Source: Paludisphaera rhizosphaerae (GTDB lineage Bacteria; Planctomycetota; Planctomycetia; Isosphaerales; Isosphaeraceae). Taken from it: DNA of 64,000 nucleotides. Positions within the stretch are counted from its first letter, which is position 1; the number at the start of each line of letters is the position of its first letter. The DNA lies in assembly GCF_011065895.1 (NCBI RefSeq), contig NZ_JAALCR010000002.1, positions 248,001-312,000 of the forward strand, given 5' to 3'. Below the pieces are notes generated by a model that was given only the letters and a program-made list of their open reading frames with translations, searched no databases and was not told the origin of the DNA. The position numbers were made by a program, and so were the translations under genes. This document shows, piece by piece, positions 25,216 through 33,786 of this stretch.

Positions 25216-26337
25216 TCAGGGGATCTCCGCGGCCGGCAGCGGCGAGGGAATCTCGATCGGCCTCGAAAGGACGGATCCGGTGGCCTTGGCCGCTTCCAAC
25301 CGTTTCCGCTGAACCTCCTGATCGATCAGAGCGTTCACTCGGGCGAGAACCTCATCGGTCTCATCCTTGATTTCGGCTTCCGGCGGAGAGGGGAGCGGGA
25401 AATCGGCGTCGGTGAGGGTTGGGTCGAATTTAACGTCGGTGTAAACCAGCACGAACTCGCTGGGCTGCTGTTTCTCGATGCTGCTCTTGGAGCCGATGCG
25501 CTGACCGTCGAGACCCACGGCGCGGGTGTCGAAATTGCCAATGTCGGGGTTGCCGTGGAGTTCAAGCTTATGAGGCCAGCCGGTCGCTTGATCGAGAGTG
25601 AGTGTGGCGTGACTTGGGATGTAAGGGGGCAATCGGCCGACCTGCGGACCGGGACGACCAGGAGCAGGAGCCGGAACGCCGCCGCGGTCGCGCCAGCCTC
25701 CCTGAACGACCCAGACGGGACGGCCGTTGAACTCGCCCTCTTCCTTATGGTCGAAGCGCACCGTCTTGCGAATGTTGGTCAAAAGGGCTTCAGGCCCGGC
25801 TACGCCCAGACTGTAGAGGATCTGTTCCCGGCCGGCTCGATCGAGCTCCGGGGACTGGAGTCTTTGCAGGACGGGATTGAGGCTGATCTTGCGGTACGAC
25901 TGAACGTCGAGCAGCTTCTGGTAGTTCCAGAGGACGGCCCCGTCGCATACCTGGAGCATCCGCCCTTGCGCGCCGGGTAGGCCGACGACGTCGAGATCGA
26001 GGTAGATCCGCGAGCCGGTCCCTTTAAGGTAGCGGCCCTTCACCTGGAACTTCTGACCCAGCATCTTCACGTCCTGGGTCAGCGCGGCGGAAACGGTCTT
26101 GACGGCGGCCACCTTTTTGATCGCGTCATCGATCAATCGCTCGGCCTCGGTGGGCGGCGCTTCGGCGGGGGAGGCCGTCGGGTCGGCGGGGGTGGCTGGG
26201 GGAGCCGCCGCAGGCGCTTGGGCCGCACCACTTTGCGACGGTCGGCCTGGGGCCTGGGCGTGAGCCGCGACGGTGCTCAGGGCGACGACGAAGGGCGTCG
26301 CCAGCGCGATCCGGCGTCCGTTCCGGTTGATGCGCAT
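25216..26337 (-). CDS. Secreted LolA-like protein, tandem paralog 2
   Basis: The 373-residue product shares its layout with the previous entry: a signal peptide (IALATPFVVALSTVAAHAQ), a Pro/Ala linker, a core opening with KKVAAVKTVSAALTQDVKMLGQKFQVKGRYLK, and a variable tail. Shared blocks include LWNYQKLLD, FDHKEEGEFNGRPVWV and DVKFDPTLTDADFPL, with W, R and D positions kept. Its tail ends in EIPSPLPAAEIP without the long Ala/Pro run of paralog 1, so the tails have diverged most. It is divergent from the surface gene at 26624, and 286 bases separate the starts. Function is unknown. Confidence 0.75.
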   Translation of the reverse strand: MRINRNGRRIALATPFVVALSTVAAHAQAPGRPSQSGAAQAPAAAPPATPADPTASPAEAPPTEAERLIDDAIKKVAAVKTVSAALTQDVKMLGQKFQVKGRYLKGTGSRIYLDLDVVGLPGAQGRMLQVCDGAVLWNYQKLLDVQSYRKISLNPVLQRLQSPELDRAGREQILYSLGVAGPEALLTNIRKTVRFDHKEEGEFNGRPVWVVQGGWRDRGGVPAPAPGRPGPQVGRLPPYIPSHATLTLDQATGWPHKLELHGNPDIGNFDTRAVGLDGQRIGSKSSIEKQQPSEFVLVYTDVKFDPTLTDADFPLPSPPEAEIKDETDEVLARVNALIDQEVQRKRLEAAKATGSVLSRPIEIPSPLPAAEIP

Positions 26338-26623
26338 GATCGGGGTCTACGCTATTTCTCAAGGGTAGGGAATAGATGCCCGATCATATCCCTGGGCGTC
26401 TGGAGACGCAAGTCCGGCGGACGGACCGTGGAGAGCCGCGGCAAATGCGGCTCTTCGCCGGGGATGGCCGCGGCTGAGTCATCCGTACTGAAGCTTTGCT
26501 TCGGAGCGGGATGAACTGGTCGCCGAGGATGTCAGGACGACACACATTCTCCCCGATCGGGAGATCGGAATCGAGCGGCCCTGGGCCGACCGGCTTCGAT
26601 CGTGGGAGCTGGAGAGGATTTCC

Positions 26624-27589
26624 ATGCAAACCATCGGAGTGCTGCTGCTGGCGGCGGCCGCCACCGGCGACGGTTTCGGCTACGACCACGCCGGGGTCGG
26701 CCTGAAGAAATGGCTGCGCCCGCACGTCGTGGCCAGCTCGCATACGCCGCCCCCGGGCGGCCCGCAATACACGGCCGCCACCATGGGCGGTCCCGGAGCC
26801 GGCGCCGACGCCGCTTCCGGCCGGCGCTTCGTCAACACGAAGAGCCAGGTCTACTTCCTTGACCCGGACCGGATGAACATCTCCTGGCAGACGGGGAGCG
26901 CCCCGACCGGCGAGCGGACCTACGGCGGCGTGCCGCTGGTCGTCCCGGGCCGGTACAACTTCAACCAGGGATACATCTACCGACTGAAGCTGTCGGCCAT
27001 TCCGGGCCGTCCGAACGTCGCCCTGTATCCCACGATCGAGGTCGCTCCGACCACCCCCGCCACCGACGCGTACCTGGCGCATAACGCGATCCCGGTCCAG
27101 TTCACGGCCGAGGATTTCGACCAGGTCGTCGACGGCGGAAACTTCGTGACCAAGGTCATCTACCTCCCGGACCCCAAGTACCAGGAAGTGGCGGTCTCGG
27201 GCGTGGAGACGCTGGTCTCGACCCGGCTTGAGCCGGGCGTCGACCCGATCATCGAGGCCGACAAGCGGGGCACGATCCTGCTGATCGTCCGCCTCGGCGC
27301 CATCGATCTGGAGAGCAACAACGCGGCTGTCGGCGGCGTCCCCGTCGGGCCGGTCGTCGGCGCCCCGATCGAGCCCGCTCCGGTCACCGCTCCTGGCGTT
27401 GCGGCCCCCGCCGGCATCGTTCCGCCGGTGACCGATCTTCCTCCGGGTTCACTGCCCGCCGGCGTGACCGCCCCGCCGGCCGCCGAGGCCGTCCCGGTCG
27501 ATCCCGCCCCGGCTCCGGCTCCCGCCGCGGTCCCGGTTCCCGCCGCCGAGATTCCGGCTCCGGCTCCGGGTCTGGCCCCGCAGCCCTGA
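26624..27589 (+). CDS. Planctomycete surface protein, short paralog
   Basis: The 321-residue product has a short weak signal-like N-terminus (QTIGVLLLAAAATG) and then a beta-rich core with NFNQGYIYRLKLSAIPGRPNVALYPTIEV and GNFVTKVIYLPDPKY. The same two blocks occur in the larger neighbour at 27735. The final 80 residues are Pro/Ala/Val-rich (APAPAPAAVPVPAAEIPAP), a probable wall-spanning or adhesive spacer. A GGAGAGGAT site precedes ATG 26624. No enzymatic motif was seen. It probably works with its neighbour in the cell envelope, which is inference from shared domains and order. Confidence 0.7.
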   Translation: MQTIGVLLLAAAATGDGFGYDHAGVGLKKWLRPHVVASSHTPPPGGPQYTAATMGGPGAGADAASGRRFVNTKSQVYFLDPDRMNISWQTGSAPTGERTYGGVPLVVPGRYNFNQGYIYRLKLSAIPGRPNVALYPTIEVAPTTPATDAYLAHNAIPVQFTAEDFDQVVDGGNFVTKVIYLPDPKYQEVAVSGVETLVSTRLEPGVDPIIEADKRGTILLIVRLGAIDLESNNAAVGGVPVGPVVGAPIEPAPVTAPGVAAPAGIVPPVTDLPPGSLPAGVTAPPAAEAVPVDPAPAPAPAAVPVPAAEIPAPAPGLAPQP

Positions 27590-27625
27590 CCCACGGGCCG
27601 ACGATCTGAGCGGCCCGATCCCGAC

Positions 27626-27669
27626 AGGCCCCGGCGCGAGCGTCCCGACGACGTCTCCCGCCGGGGCCT
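27626..27669 (+). terminator. Possible weak terminator hairpin
   Basis: An 11-bp perfect stem (AGGCCCCGGCG at 27626-27636 with CGCCGGGGCCT at 27659-27669) has a long 22-base loop and no T run after it. It could attenuate between the two surface genes. Confidence is low. Confidence 0.35.
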
Positions 27670-27734
27670 TCGACGACCCGGCCCTCCCTTCGCACGCCAT
27701 TCCTATATTTCCCCACGAGCAAGGATCGAGGCCG

Positions 27735-29549
27735 ATGAGCCGACACGAAAGACCACTCGACCACCGGTGGATCAGAGGTGGAATCGTCGCCGTCGCCCTG
27801 GGCCTCGCGTCGGCCTCGCGGGGGACCGACGCCGTCGCCCAGGATCTCGCGCCGGCGCCCACGCCCGAGGCGGCCGCGACCGCCCCCGCTCAACCCGCGC
27901 CGACGCCGGCCGAACTCGCGCCGGTGCCGTCGCCGACGACCGCCCCCGTGGGCGTCGTGACTCCTGAGGGACGCGGCTTGCCTGTCAGCCCGCTCCCTGA
28001 CCCGAACATTCAGCCCGTGCGTTTCAGCGGCCCCGAAGGCCTCGCCGTCGAGGTTCTCTCTCCCCAGCCGAGCCCCGCGAGCATCGGCGACAACGGCGGG
28101 TTCCTGACCACCGGCCTCCAGCGCAAGGTGGGTTACCGCCTGCGGCTGTCGAACATTCCTAACCGTCCCGAGGCCGAGCTGTTCCCGGTCGTCGAGGTCG
28201 TCGGTCACATGCACCGACCCGCTGAGATCGACCCCGGCAAGTACCCGATCCGCATCGTCTTCACGGAAGAAGAGCTGTGGGACGTCGTCGATCACGGCCG
28301 GCTGATCACCAAGGTCATTTACCTTGAGGATCCTGACCAGGCCCTGCCCCTCAAGCTGCCGAAGGACAAGATCCCCGTCGTCGAGGTGAACCCGGCGGAA
28401 GATCCTGTTCGGGTGGCCGCGGCACTTGGCCGTGTCATCGCGATCGTCAGGCTCGGCGGCCGCAGGCCGACCATCGAGGAACTCAACGCGGGGGACGCCG
28501 GAGACCTTGGGCTGGACCGGATCCTGGCCGTCTCGGGCGGCCGTTGCCCCTACTCCTGTGGCAATAATCCCTGCCAGCTTCCCAGCGGACCGGCGTGCCC
28601 GCCGCTGGAGCCAGGTCAGCGCCCCGTCCTGCCCCGCGACGAATACCTCTGCGACGGCGGCGACCGCGGCGCGAAGGCCGGCGCCGGCCCGGGTGGTGCG
28701 ATTCGCGGCGTAGACCCGCGCGACGCCGTCGTCCGCTTCGATGTGGGCCTCGACGCGTACGCCGACCCGAAGATCCTCCCGACCAATCGCGTCTGCATTT
28801 ACGCTCCAAGGTTCGCCGAGATCCGTGTCAGCACCGGCACGATCGAGAACGTCGAGATCCATGGGCTGAACCTGAACACGCTCACCCAGCGAGCAGCCCA
28901 GGCCCAGAAGACGGACGACATCCGTCGGCTCGTTCAGAACCAGGCCGCCGAACTCGCTCGCGACCAGCGCCGCGTGCAGGCCGCTCGGAGCAAGTCTTAT
29001 GCGGGTGAGAGCTCCGAGGTTCGAGGCGCGATGGGCTATGTCGACGTCCAGCATCCCAAGATCGGCTCGCAGTCGCAGTCGGCGCAAATCGAGAAGCTCC
29101 GCCAGGCTCCGGTGATCGCTCGCGAGAAGGTGAAGGTGATCGGCATCAAAACGGCCGAGGCTCCGATCGTCGCCGAGCTGGTCCAGGGGACGTCCGAGGC
29201 GATCCGCAGTCAGCCCCCTCTGGAGATGACGGGGATCGAGACGCCTCCCAATCGGCCGGGCCTGGCCGTGGTGAAGCGCGTCGACGTGACCGAGGCGGAA
29301 CCCGGCGACACGGTGACCTATGCCATCGCCTACCGCAACATGGGGAACACCCCCATTCGGTCGGTCAGCATCATCGACAGCCTTCTGCCGCGGTTGGAAT
29401 ACGTGGCCGGCTCTGCCAAGGGTCCGAAGGGCTCGGCCTTCACCGTGGGCGAGAACACGGCGGGCTCGACCGAACTCCGGTGGGACCTGAAAGAGACCAT
29501 CCCACCGGGTGCCTCCGGATACGTTTCGTTCCAGGCCATCGTCCGCTGA
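27735..29549 (+). CDS. Planctomycete surface protein with C-terminal DUF11-type repeat
   Basis: The 604-residue product begins with an export-like segment (GGIVAVALGLASASRGTDAVAQ) and a Pro/Ala spacer. It shares with the upstream gene the blocks KVGYRLRLSNIPNRPEAELFPVVEV and LITKVIYLEDPDQ. A cysteine-rich insert follows around residues 272-312 (RCPYSCGNNPCQLPSGPAC and YLCDGG), with no counterpart in the shorter paralog. Residues about 505-604 are a DUF11/conserved-repeat domain (VVKRVDVTEAEPGDTVTYAIAYRN), an Ig-like module of surface proteins. A short helical region with NQAAELARDQRRVQAAR may form a coiled coil. Function is not known. Confidence 0.78.
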   Translation: MSRHERPLDHRWIRGGIVAVALGLASASRGTDAVAQDLAPAPTPEAAATAPAQPAPTPAELAPVPSPTTAPVGVVTPEGRGLPVSPLPDPNIQPVRFSGPEGLAVEVLSPQPSPASIGDNGGFLTTGLQRKVGYRLRLSNIPNRPEAELFPVVEVVGHMHRPAEIDPGKYPIRIVFTEEELWDVVDHGRLITKVIYLEDPDQALPLKLPKDKIPVVEVNPAEDPVRVAAALGRVIAIVRLGGRRPTIEELNAGDAGDLGLDRILAVSGGRCPYSCGNNPCQLPSGPACPPLEPGQRPVLPRDEYLCDGGDRGAKAGAGPGGAIRGVDPRDAVVRFDVGLDAYADPKILPTNRVCIYAPRFAEIRVSTGTIENVEIHGLNLNTLTQRAAQAQKTDDIRRLVQNQAAELARDQRRVQAARSKSYAGESSEVRGAMGYVDVQHPKIGSQSQSAQIEKLRQAPVIAREKVKVIGIKTAEAPIVAELVQGTSEAIRSQPPLEMTGIETPPNRPGLAVVKRVDVTEAEPGDTVTYAIAYRNMGNTPIRSVSIIDSLLPRLEYVAGSAKGPKGSAFTVGENTAGSTELRWDLKETIPPGASGYVSFQAIVR

Positions 29550-29587
29550 CGTCAGCCCGGCCGGCGGTTATCATGCGACCGATTTGA

Positions 29588-29615
29588 GCCCGGACGTCGG
29601 CATCGACGTCCGGGC
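29588..29615. other. Perfect 11-bp hairpin upstream of the MarC gene
   Basis: GCCCGGACGTC (29588-29598) pairs with GACGTCCGGGC (29605-29615) around a 6-base loop. It ends about 24 bases before the ATG at 29639. With no T run, it could be a weak terminator for the surface-protein pair or an mRNA structure near the next ribosome-binding site. Confidence 0.5.
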
Positions 29616-29638
29616 CGTTCTCGTCTTGGGAGTCGGGC

Positions 29639-30322
29639 ATGGGATTCAACCCCTGGGAGATCGCCCTCCTGCTCTTCGCGACGATCGGGCCGTTGAAGGT
29701 CACGATCATCGCCGCTTCACTGACGGCCGGCGCGAAGCCGGAATTCGTCCGCCGCGTCGCCCTGCGGTCGGTCGTGACGGCGTCGATCGTCTGCGTGGTG
29801 TTCGCCCTCTTCGGCGAGGCGATCCTCCGGACGTTCAAGGTGTCGATCCCGGCCTTCCAGATCGGCGGCGGGTTGATCGTCCTGCTGTTCGCGATCGACA
29901 CGGCCGTGTCCAAACGGCGAGCGGATCCGCTCCCGAGCGAGGGGGCCGATCCGTCCTCCCTGCAGTCGCTCGAAATCGCGACCTGTCCGCTGGCCGTTCC
30001 GCTGATGGCGTCAGTTTCGGGGCTGGTGGCCATCGTCTCGACTCTCGCCCAACGCGACGACCTCAAGGCCGTCCTCTTCCTGACGTTCGTCATCGCCGTC
30101 ATCATGGCGGTCAACTACGCATGCCTCTGTTCGTGCCAGTGGATCTCTCGGATCCTGGGCTCCACGGTGATCGAGGTCGTCAGCAAGCTCATGGGCGTGC
30201 TTCTGGCCGCCCTGGCCGTTGAACTCATCGTCGCTGGACTCGTCGGCTTCGGAGTCATGGCGGCGCCGTCGGCCAAGCCGGATAGCAGGCCGCCTGAGGC
30301 TCCAGCCCCCCACGCACGCTGA
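29639..30322 (+). CDS. MarC-family (UPF0056) membrane protein
   Basis: The 227-residue protein has about six hydrophobic segments, and the pattern ATIGPLKVTIIAASLTAG near the N-terminus, FQIGGGLIVLLFAIDTA, and IATCPLAVPLMASVSGLVAIVS matches the MarC family (inner-membrane proteins once wrongly linked to antibiotic resistance; the function is still unsettled). The C-terminal 20 residues are a Pro/Ala-rich cytoplasmic tail. It follows a hairpin and precedes the porin by 140 bases on the same strand. ATG 29639 fits the family start (NPWEIALLLFATIGP). Confidence 0.85.
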   Translation: MGFNPWEIALLLFATIGPLKVTIIAASLTAGAKPEFVRRVALRSVVTASIVCVVFALFGEAILRTFKVSIPAFQIGGGLIVLLFAIDTAVSKRRADPLPSEGADPSSLQSLEIATCPLAVPLMASVSGLVAIVSTLAQRDDLKAVLFLTFVIAVIMAVNYACLCSCQWISRILGSTVIEVVSKLMGVLLAALAVELIVAGLVGFGVMAAPSAKPDSRPPEAPAPHAR

Positions 30323-30462
30323 TTAACCGATTGAAGTCGATCGTTTGCGGCAAATGTTCCGATAAGGGAGATGGGAGCGGCCATCGCCCTATCTGTTCGG
30401 CCGCGCGCGCAGGCTGAGTTGGCACACGGCTGCGAAACGCCCCCCCGATCCGAGGACGTCGA

Positions 30463-32103
30463 ATGCTCCGCCGACCGCGACACGAGGCCGATCCACGTCG
30501 CGCCCCGTCGCGAAGACGGCTCGCGGCTGGCCTCCTCGGGTTGGTCATGTCGGCGTCGGCTGCTTCGCAGGCTGCGCAGGAGCCGGCCCCGAACAACGTC
30601 GCGGCGACCGTCGACCGCCTGGCGAAACGGCTGGAGGATCTGGAGAAGCGGAATTCGCAACTCGCCGAGCAGAACCAGTCGCTCACGAAGCGGGTCGATG
30701 AGTTGAACCGGCGATTGGAGCAGGTCGCGCCTGACGACGAGACTTCGACTCCAACAGCGAGCCCCATCCCGCCGCCGACTCTTCCGTCTCCCTCCCTTCC
30801 CGGTCTGGATGATGAGCTTGACGCCGATGCCGGGGTAGGCGACCCTCCCCCAAGACCGACGGACGTTTCTCGTCTCTTCGCCGAATCATCGACCCGGCGG
30901 TACCAGGTGGGCGAGCACGACGACGATGCGGGGAACTACATCCTCGTCCACCCGAATGACGCCCAACGCATGCCGTTCGAACTTCGGTTCGACATCTTCA
31001 CCCAGGCGCGATACACGAACTTCGCACGCGGCCGTGACTTCTGGGTCGACGCCGAAGGTGATCGAGAGCCGATCAACAGCTTTGCTTCCTTCGAGGTGGC
31101 TCGTAATTTCCTGGTCTTCTCGGGCTTCGGCATCGACCCGAAACTCCAGTACACAGCGATCATCTTCTCGTCGACCTCGATCAACGACACCGTCTATCTG
31201 GGCTGGATCAACTACCGATTCAGCCGGGCCTTCGACCTCAGATTCGGCAACTGGCTGCTTCCCGGAACCCGTGAGTGGTACGAGTCGTTCCGCTGGACGC
31301 TCGGCTCGGACCGACTCATGGCGACCACCTTCTTCCGGCCCAACATCAGCCCGGGCGTCTGGATTCAGGGCGAACCGATCGACGGCCTCAACTATGTGGC
31401 GATGGTCGCGAACTCGTTGAGCCGCTTTACTCAGGGGGTCGCCAATCGCGTGGGCTCGTCGTTGGCGTTCGGCGGCACCGTCTGGTGGGAGCCCACCCAC
31501 GATTACGGCGTTGGTGTGTCTGACGTGGAATACCACGATGAGCGGAGCTTCCGCTTCGGGACGAGCGTCGATATCGCCCATGAATCGAACCAGGGCTTCA
31601 CGCTGGCCTCGATTCGAAACCCCGAAGACACCCTGATCCGCCTTTCCGACGGCACCCCACTCTTCCGGCCCGGCGTGCTCGCTCCCGGCGTGGAACTCGA
31701 ATCGACGAACCTCCAACTCTGGACGATCGACGCGGCGATGAAGTGCCGCGGTCTCGGAATCTCGGGCGAGTACTTCTTCCGCTGGCTGGACGGCTTTCAG
31801 ACGGTCGGCGGCAGGTCGCCGTATTCCTCGCTGTTCGATACGGGGGGGCTGCTGCAGGCCGGCTACTTCCTGCAACCTCACAAGCTCGAAGCCTTCGCGC
31901 GGACATCTTTCGTGACGGGTCACTTCGGCGGCGGCTACGAGTACGGCGGCGGTCTGAACTGGTATCCCCGTGGAGTGCGAAGCTGGCGAACGACTTTCGA
32001 GATCCTTCGGATCAACGGATCGCCGGCCCAGAACTTCATCACCGGATATCGTGCCGGGGAGACGGGGACCCTCTTTCAGCTTCAGTGGCTGACCGACTTC
32101 TGA
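30463..32103 (+). CDS. OprO/OprP-type outer membrane porin with N-terminal coiled coil
   Basis: The 546-residue product has a basic leader and signal sequence (RRLAAGLLGLVMSASAASQAAQ). A coiled coil follows at about residues 47-88 (LAKRLEDLEKRNSQLAEQNQ), then a Pro-rich linker, then a beta barrel of about 380 residues with alternating aromatic strands (LRFDIFTQARYTNFARGRDF, LGWINYRFSRAFDLRFGNW). The last residue is F (WLTDF), as expected for insertion by BAM. The family is the phosphate/polyphosphate-selective porins, but in planctomycetes such proteins are general porins, so substrate is open. The N-terminal coiled coil may hold the wall or periplasm. Confidence 0.85.
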   Translation: MLRRPRHEADPRRAPSRRRLAAGLLGLVMSASAASQAAQEPAPNNVAATVDRLAKRLEDLEKRNSQLAEQNQSLTKRVDELNRRLEQVAPDDETSTPTASPIPPPTLPSPSLPGLDDELDADAGVGDPPPRPTDVSRLFAESSTRRYQVGEHDDDAGNYILVHPNDAQRMPFELRFDIFTQARYTNFARGRDFWVDAEGDREPINSFASFEVARNFLVFSGFGIDPKLQYTAIIFSSTSINDTVYLGWINYRFSRAFDLRFGNWLLPGTREWYESFRWTLGSDRLMATTFFRPNISPGVWIQGEPIDGLNYVAMVANSLSRFTQGVANRVGSSLAFGGTVWWEPTHDYGVGVSDVEYHDERSFRFGTSVDIAHESNQGFTLASIRNPEDTLIRLSDGTPLFRPGVLAPGVELESTNLQLWTIDAAMKCRGLGISGEYFFRWLDGFQTVGGRSPYSSLFDTGGLLQAGYFLQPHKLEAFARTSFVTGHFGGGYEYGGGLNWYPRGVRSWRTTFEILRINGSPAQNFITGYRAGETGTLFQLQWLTDF

Positions 32104-32112
32104 GTCTCCCGG

Positions 32113-33489
32113 TCAGATCTCGACGGCCGAATAGAGCGGCTCGATCGGCTCCCCGGCGCAGAGGAGAAGGGGACGGCCGAGGCGGTCGCGAAGCTCCGCG
32201 CCTGGATCCACGCCCAGGGCTCGATAAACGGTCGCGGCGAGGTCCGGCGGGCCGAAGGTCCGTGTCACGGCGTAAGCCCCCATCTTGTCGGACTTGCCGA
32301 TCACCTGCCCGCCGACGACTCCTCCGCCGGCGAAGACGGCCGGAAACACCTTCGGCCAGTGGTCGCGTCCGGGGACGGCGCCGGGGGTCAACTCGGAGAT
32401 CCTCGGCGTGCGGCCGAACTCGCCGAGCATGATGACCAGCGTCTCATCCAGCAGGCCCCGAGCCTTGAGGTCGTCGAGCAGCGTCGAAACCGCGCGGTCA
32501 AGGGCGGGGAGCAATTCGTCCTTGAGCCGGGGGAAGTTGCCGACGTGCGTGTCCCAAGTCTGCACGATCCCCATCGTCGCCTGCACGACGGGTACGCCGA
32601 TCTCGACCAGCCTCCGCGCCGTCAGCAGCGATCGCCCGAAGATGTGGCGGCCGTAACGCTCAAGGAGGCCCGGGTCTTCACGGTCGAGGTCGAGAGCCCC
32701 GCCGACCTTGCTGTTGCAGAGCATGGCGAGCGCCGCGTCCTGCTGATCGGCGAAGGAATCGCCGGGGAGTGTCGGCGTCGTCTGGGTCAAAAGGTGGCGG
32801 CGCCGATGGAGCCGATCGGCGTCCAGCCCCGTGGGGAGAGTCAGGCTGTCGTCGCGGGCCTCGGGCTTGTTCGGGTCGAGGCGGAGCTGCCATGGGTCGT
32901 GCTTCGGGCCGAGGAAGCCGGCGTCCTGGCCGGGCCACGTCAGCGGGCCCTCGATCAGCTTGAGCGGCAGGGCGACGCCGTTCGGCACGCCTTCGCGACG
33001 GCCTCGAAGGTGGTCGACGACCGAGGCGTAGCAGGGGAAGTCGTCGCGCGAAGCGACGCGGTCAAGGTCGCTCGCCCCGCGCGGGAACGACGGCTTGCCG
33101 GTCAGGACGTGGTGAACGGCGACGAGATGATTCCCCTCCGGATGCGACATCGACCGCACGACGGCCAGGTCCTGCGAACGTGCGGCGAGCCGAGGCAGAT
33201 GCTCACAGAAGAAGACGCCGGGCGTCGCCGTCTGGATCGGCTGGAACTCGCCTCGGATCGCGTCGGGCGCCTCGGGTTTCATGTCGAACGAGTCATGTTG
33301 ACCGAGCCCGCCGCTGAGCAGGATCACGATCACTGACCGCGCCCGGCCCACGGACGTTTTCGGGGTCGAGACCTCTCGAGCCGCCAGCAGGCCGGGGAGC
33401 GACATGCCCAGAAGTCCGGAGCCCGCCTGTACGAACCCCCTTCGAGTGAGTCGCAGCCCCAGGGGTTCGGCCGAGTCGTGTCGCTTCAT
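32113..33489 (-). CDS. DUF1501 Tat-exported protein
   Basis: The 458-residue protein has a twin-arginine-like signal (LTRRGFVQAGSGLLGMSLPGLL) and the family blocks VILLSGGLGQHDSFDMKPEAPDAIRGEF, RSMSHPEGNHLVAVHHVLTG, DTHVGNFPRLKDELLPALDRAV and GEFGRTPRISELTPGAVPGRDHWP. It is transcribed away from a second DUF1501 gene at 33787, with about 300 bases between starts, and converges closely on the porin stop (nine bases). The role in planctomycetes is unknown, although the fold suggests a phosphatase- or sulfatase-like ancestor. It differs from the other two copies in its middle third, so it is not a recent duplicate. Confidence 0.92.
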   Translation of the reverse strand: MKRHDSAEPLGLRLTRRGFVQAGSGLLGMSLPGLLAAREVSTPKTSVGRARSVIVILLSGGLGQHDSFDMKPEAPDAIRGEFQPIQTATPGVFFCEHLPRLAARSQDLAVVRSMSHPEGNHLVAVHHVLTGKPSFPRGASDLDRVASRDDFPCYASVVDHLRGRREGVPNGVALPLKLIEGPLTWPGQDAGFLGPKHDPWQLRLDPNKPEARDDSLTLPTGLDADRLHRRRHLLTQTTPTLPGDSFADQQDAALAMLCNSKVGGALDLDREDPGLLERYGRHIFGRSLLTARRLVEIGVPVVQATMGIVQTWDTHVGNFPRLKDELLPALDRAVSTLLDDLKARGLLDETLVIMLGEFGRTPRISELTPGAVPGRDHWPKVFPAVFAGGGVVGGQVIGKSDKMGAYAVTRTFGPPDLAATVYRALGVDPGAELRDRLGRPLLLCAGEPIEPLYSAVEI

Positions 33490-33786
33490 CGCCGCCCTCG
33501 CCGTGAATCGCCGTAAGACCAGGAACTGGCCTTCTCCACTCCAACGCTGGAAAGTTTAACAATTGCTGGCCGCCAGGCCAAGGGCGAGGAGACGAGTCCG
33601 CCGCACCGATGGTTTGCGCTGAATTTCCGGCCGGTTTCCACGACACGACGACTTCCGGTGAGTCCTTCTCGCCATGAAACGTCGAATCATTGTTGAATAT
33701 CCGTCGCTTTCGGGGTAAGGTTCGAGACGGTCGCGAAGGCGGCTTTGGATGCGAATTCACCAACCAACGACAAGGGGATGCGCCCG
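33490..33786. other. Intergenic region between divergent DUF1501 genes
   Basis: About 300 bases between two divergent starts must carry promoters for both, but no consensus pair stands out. Slightly AT-richer patches occur around 33555-33570 and 33675-33705. The ATG-like frames at 33745 and 33778 are in frame with the rightward gene but lack ribosome-binding sites. Confidence 0.3.
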
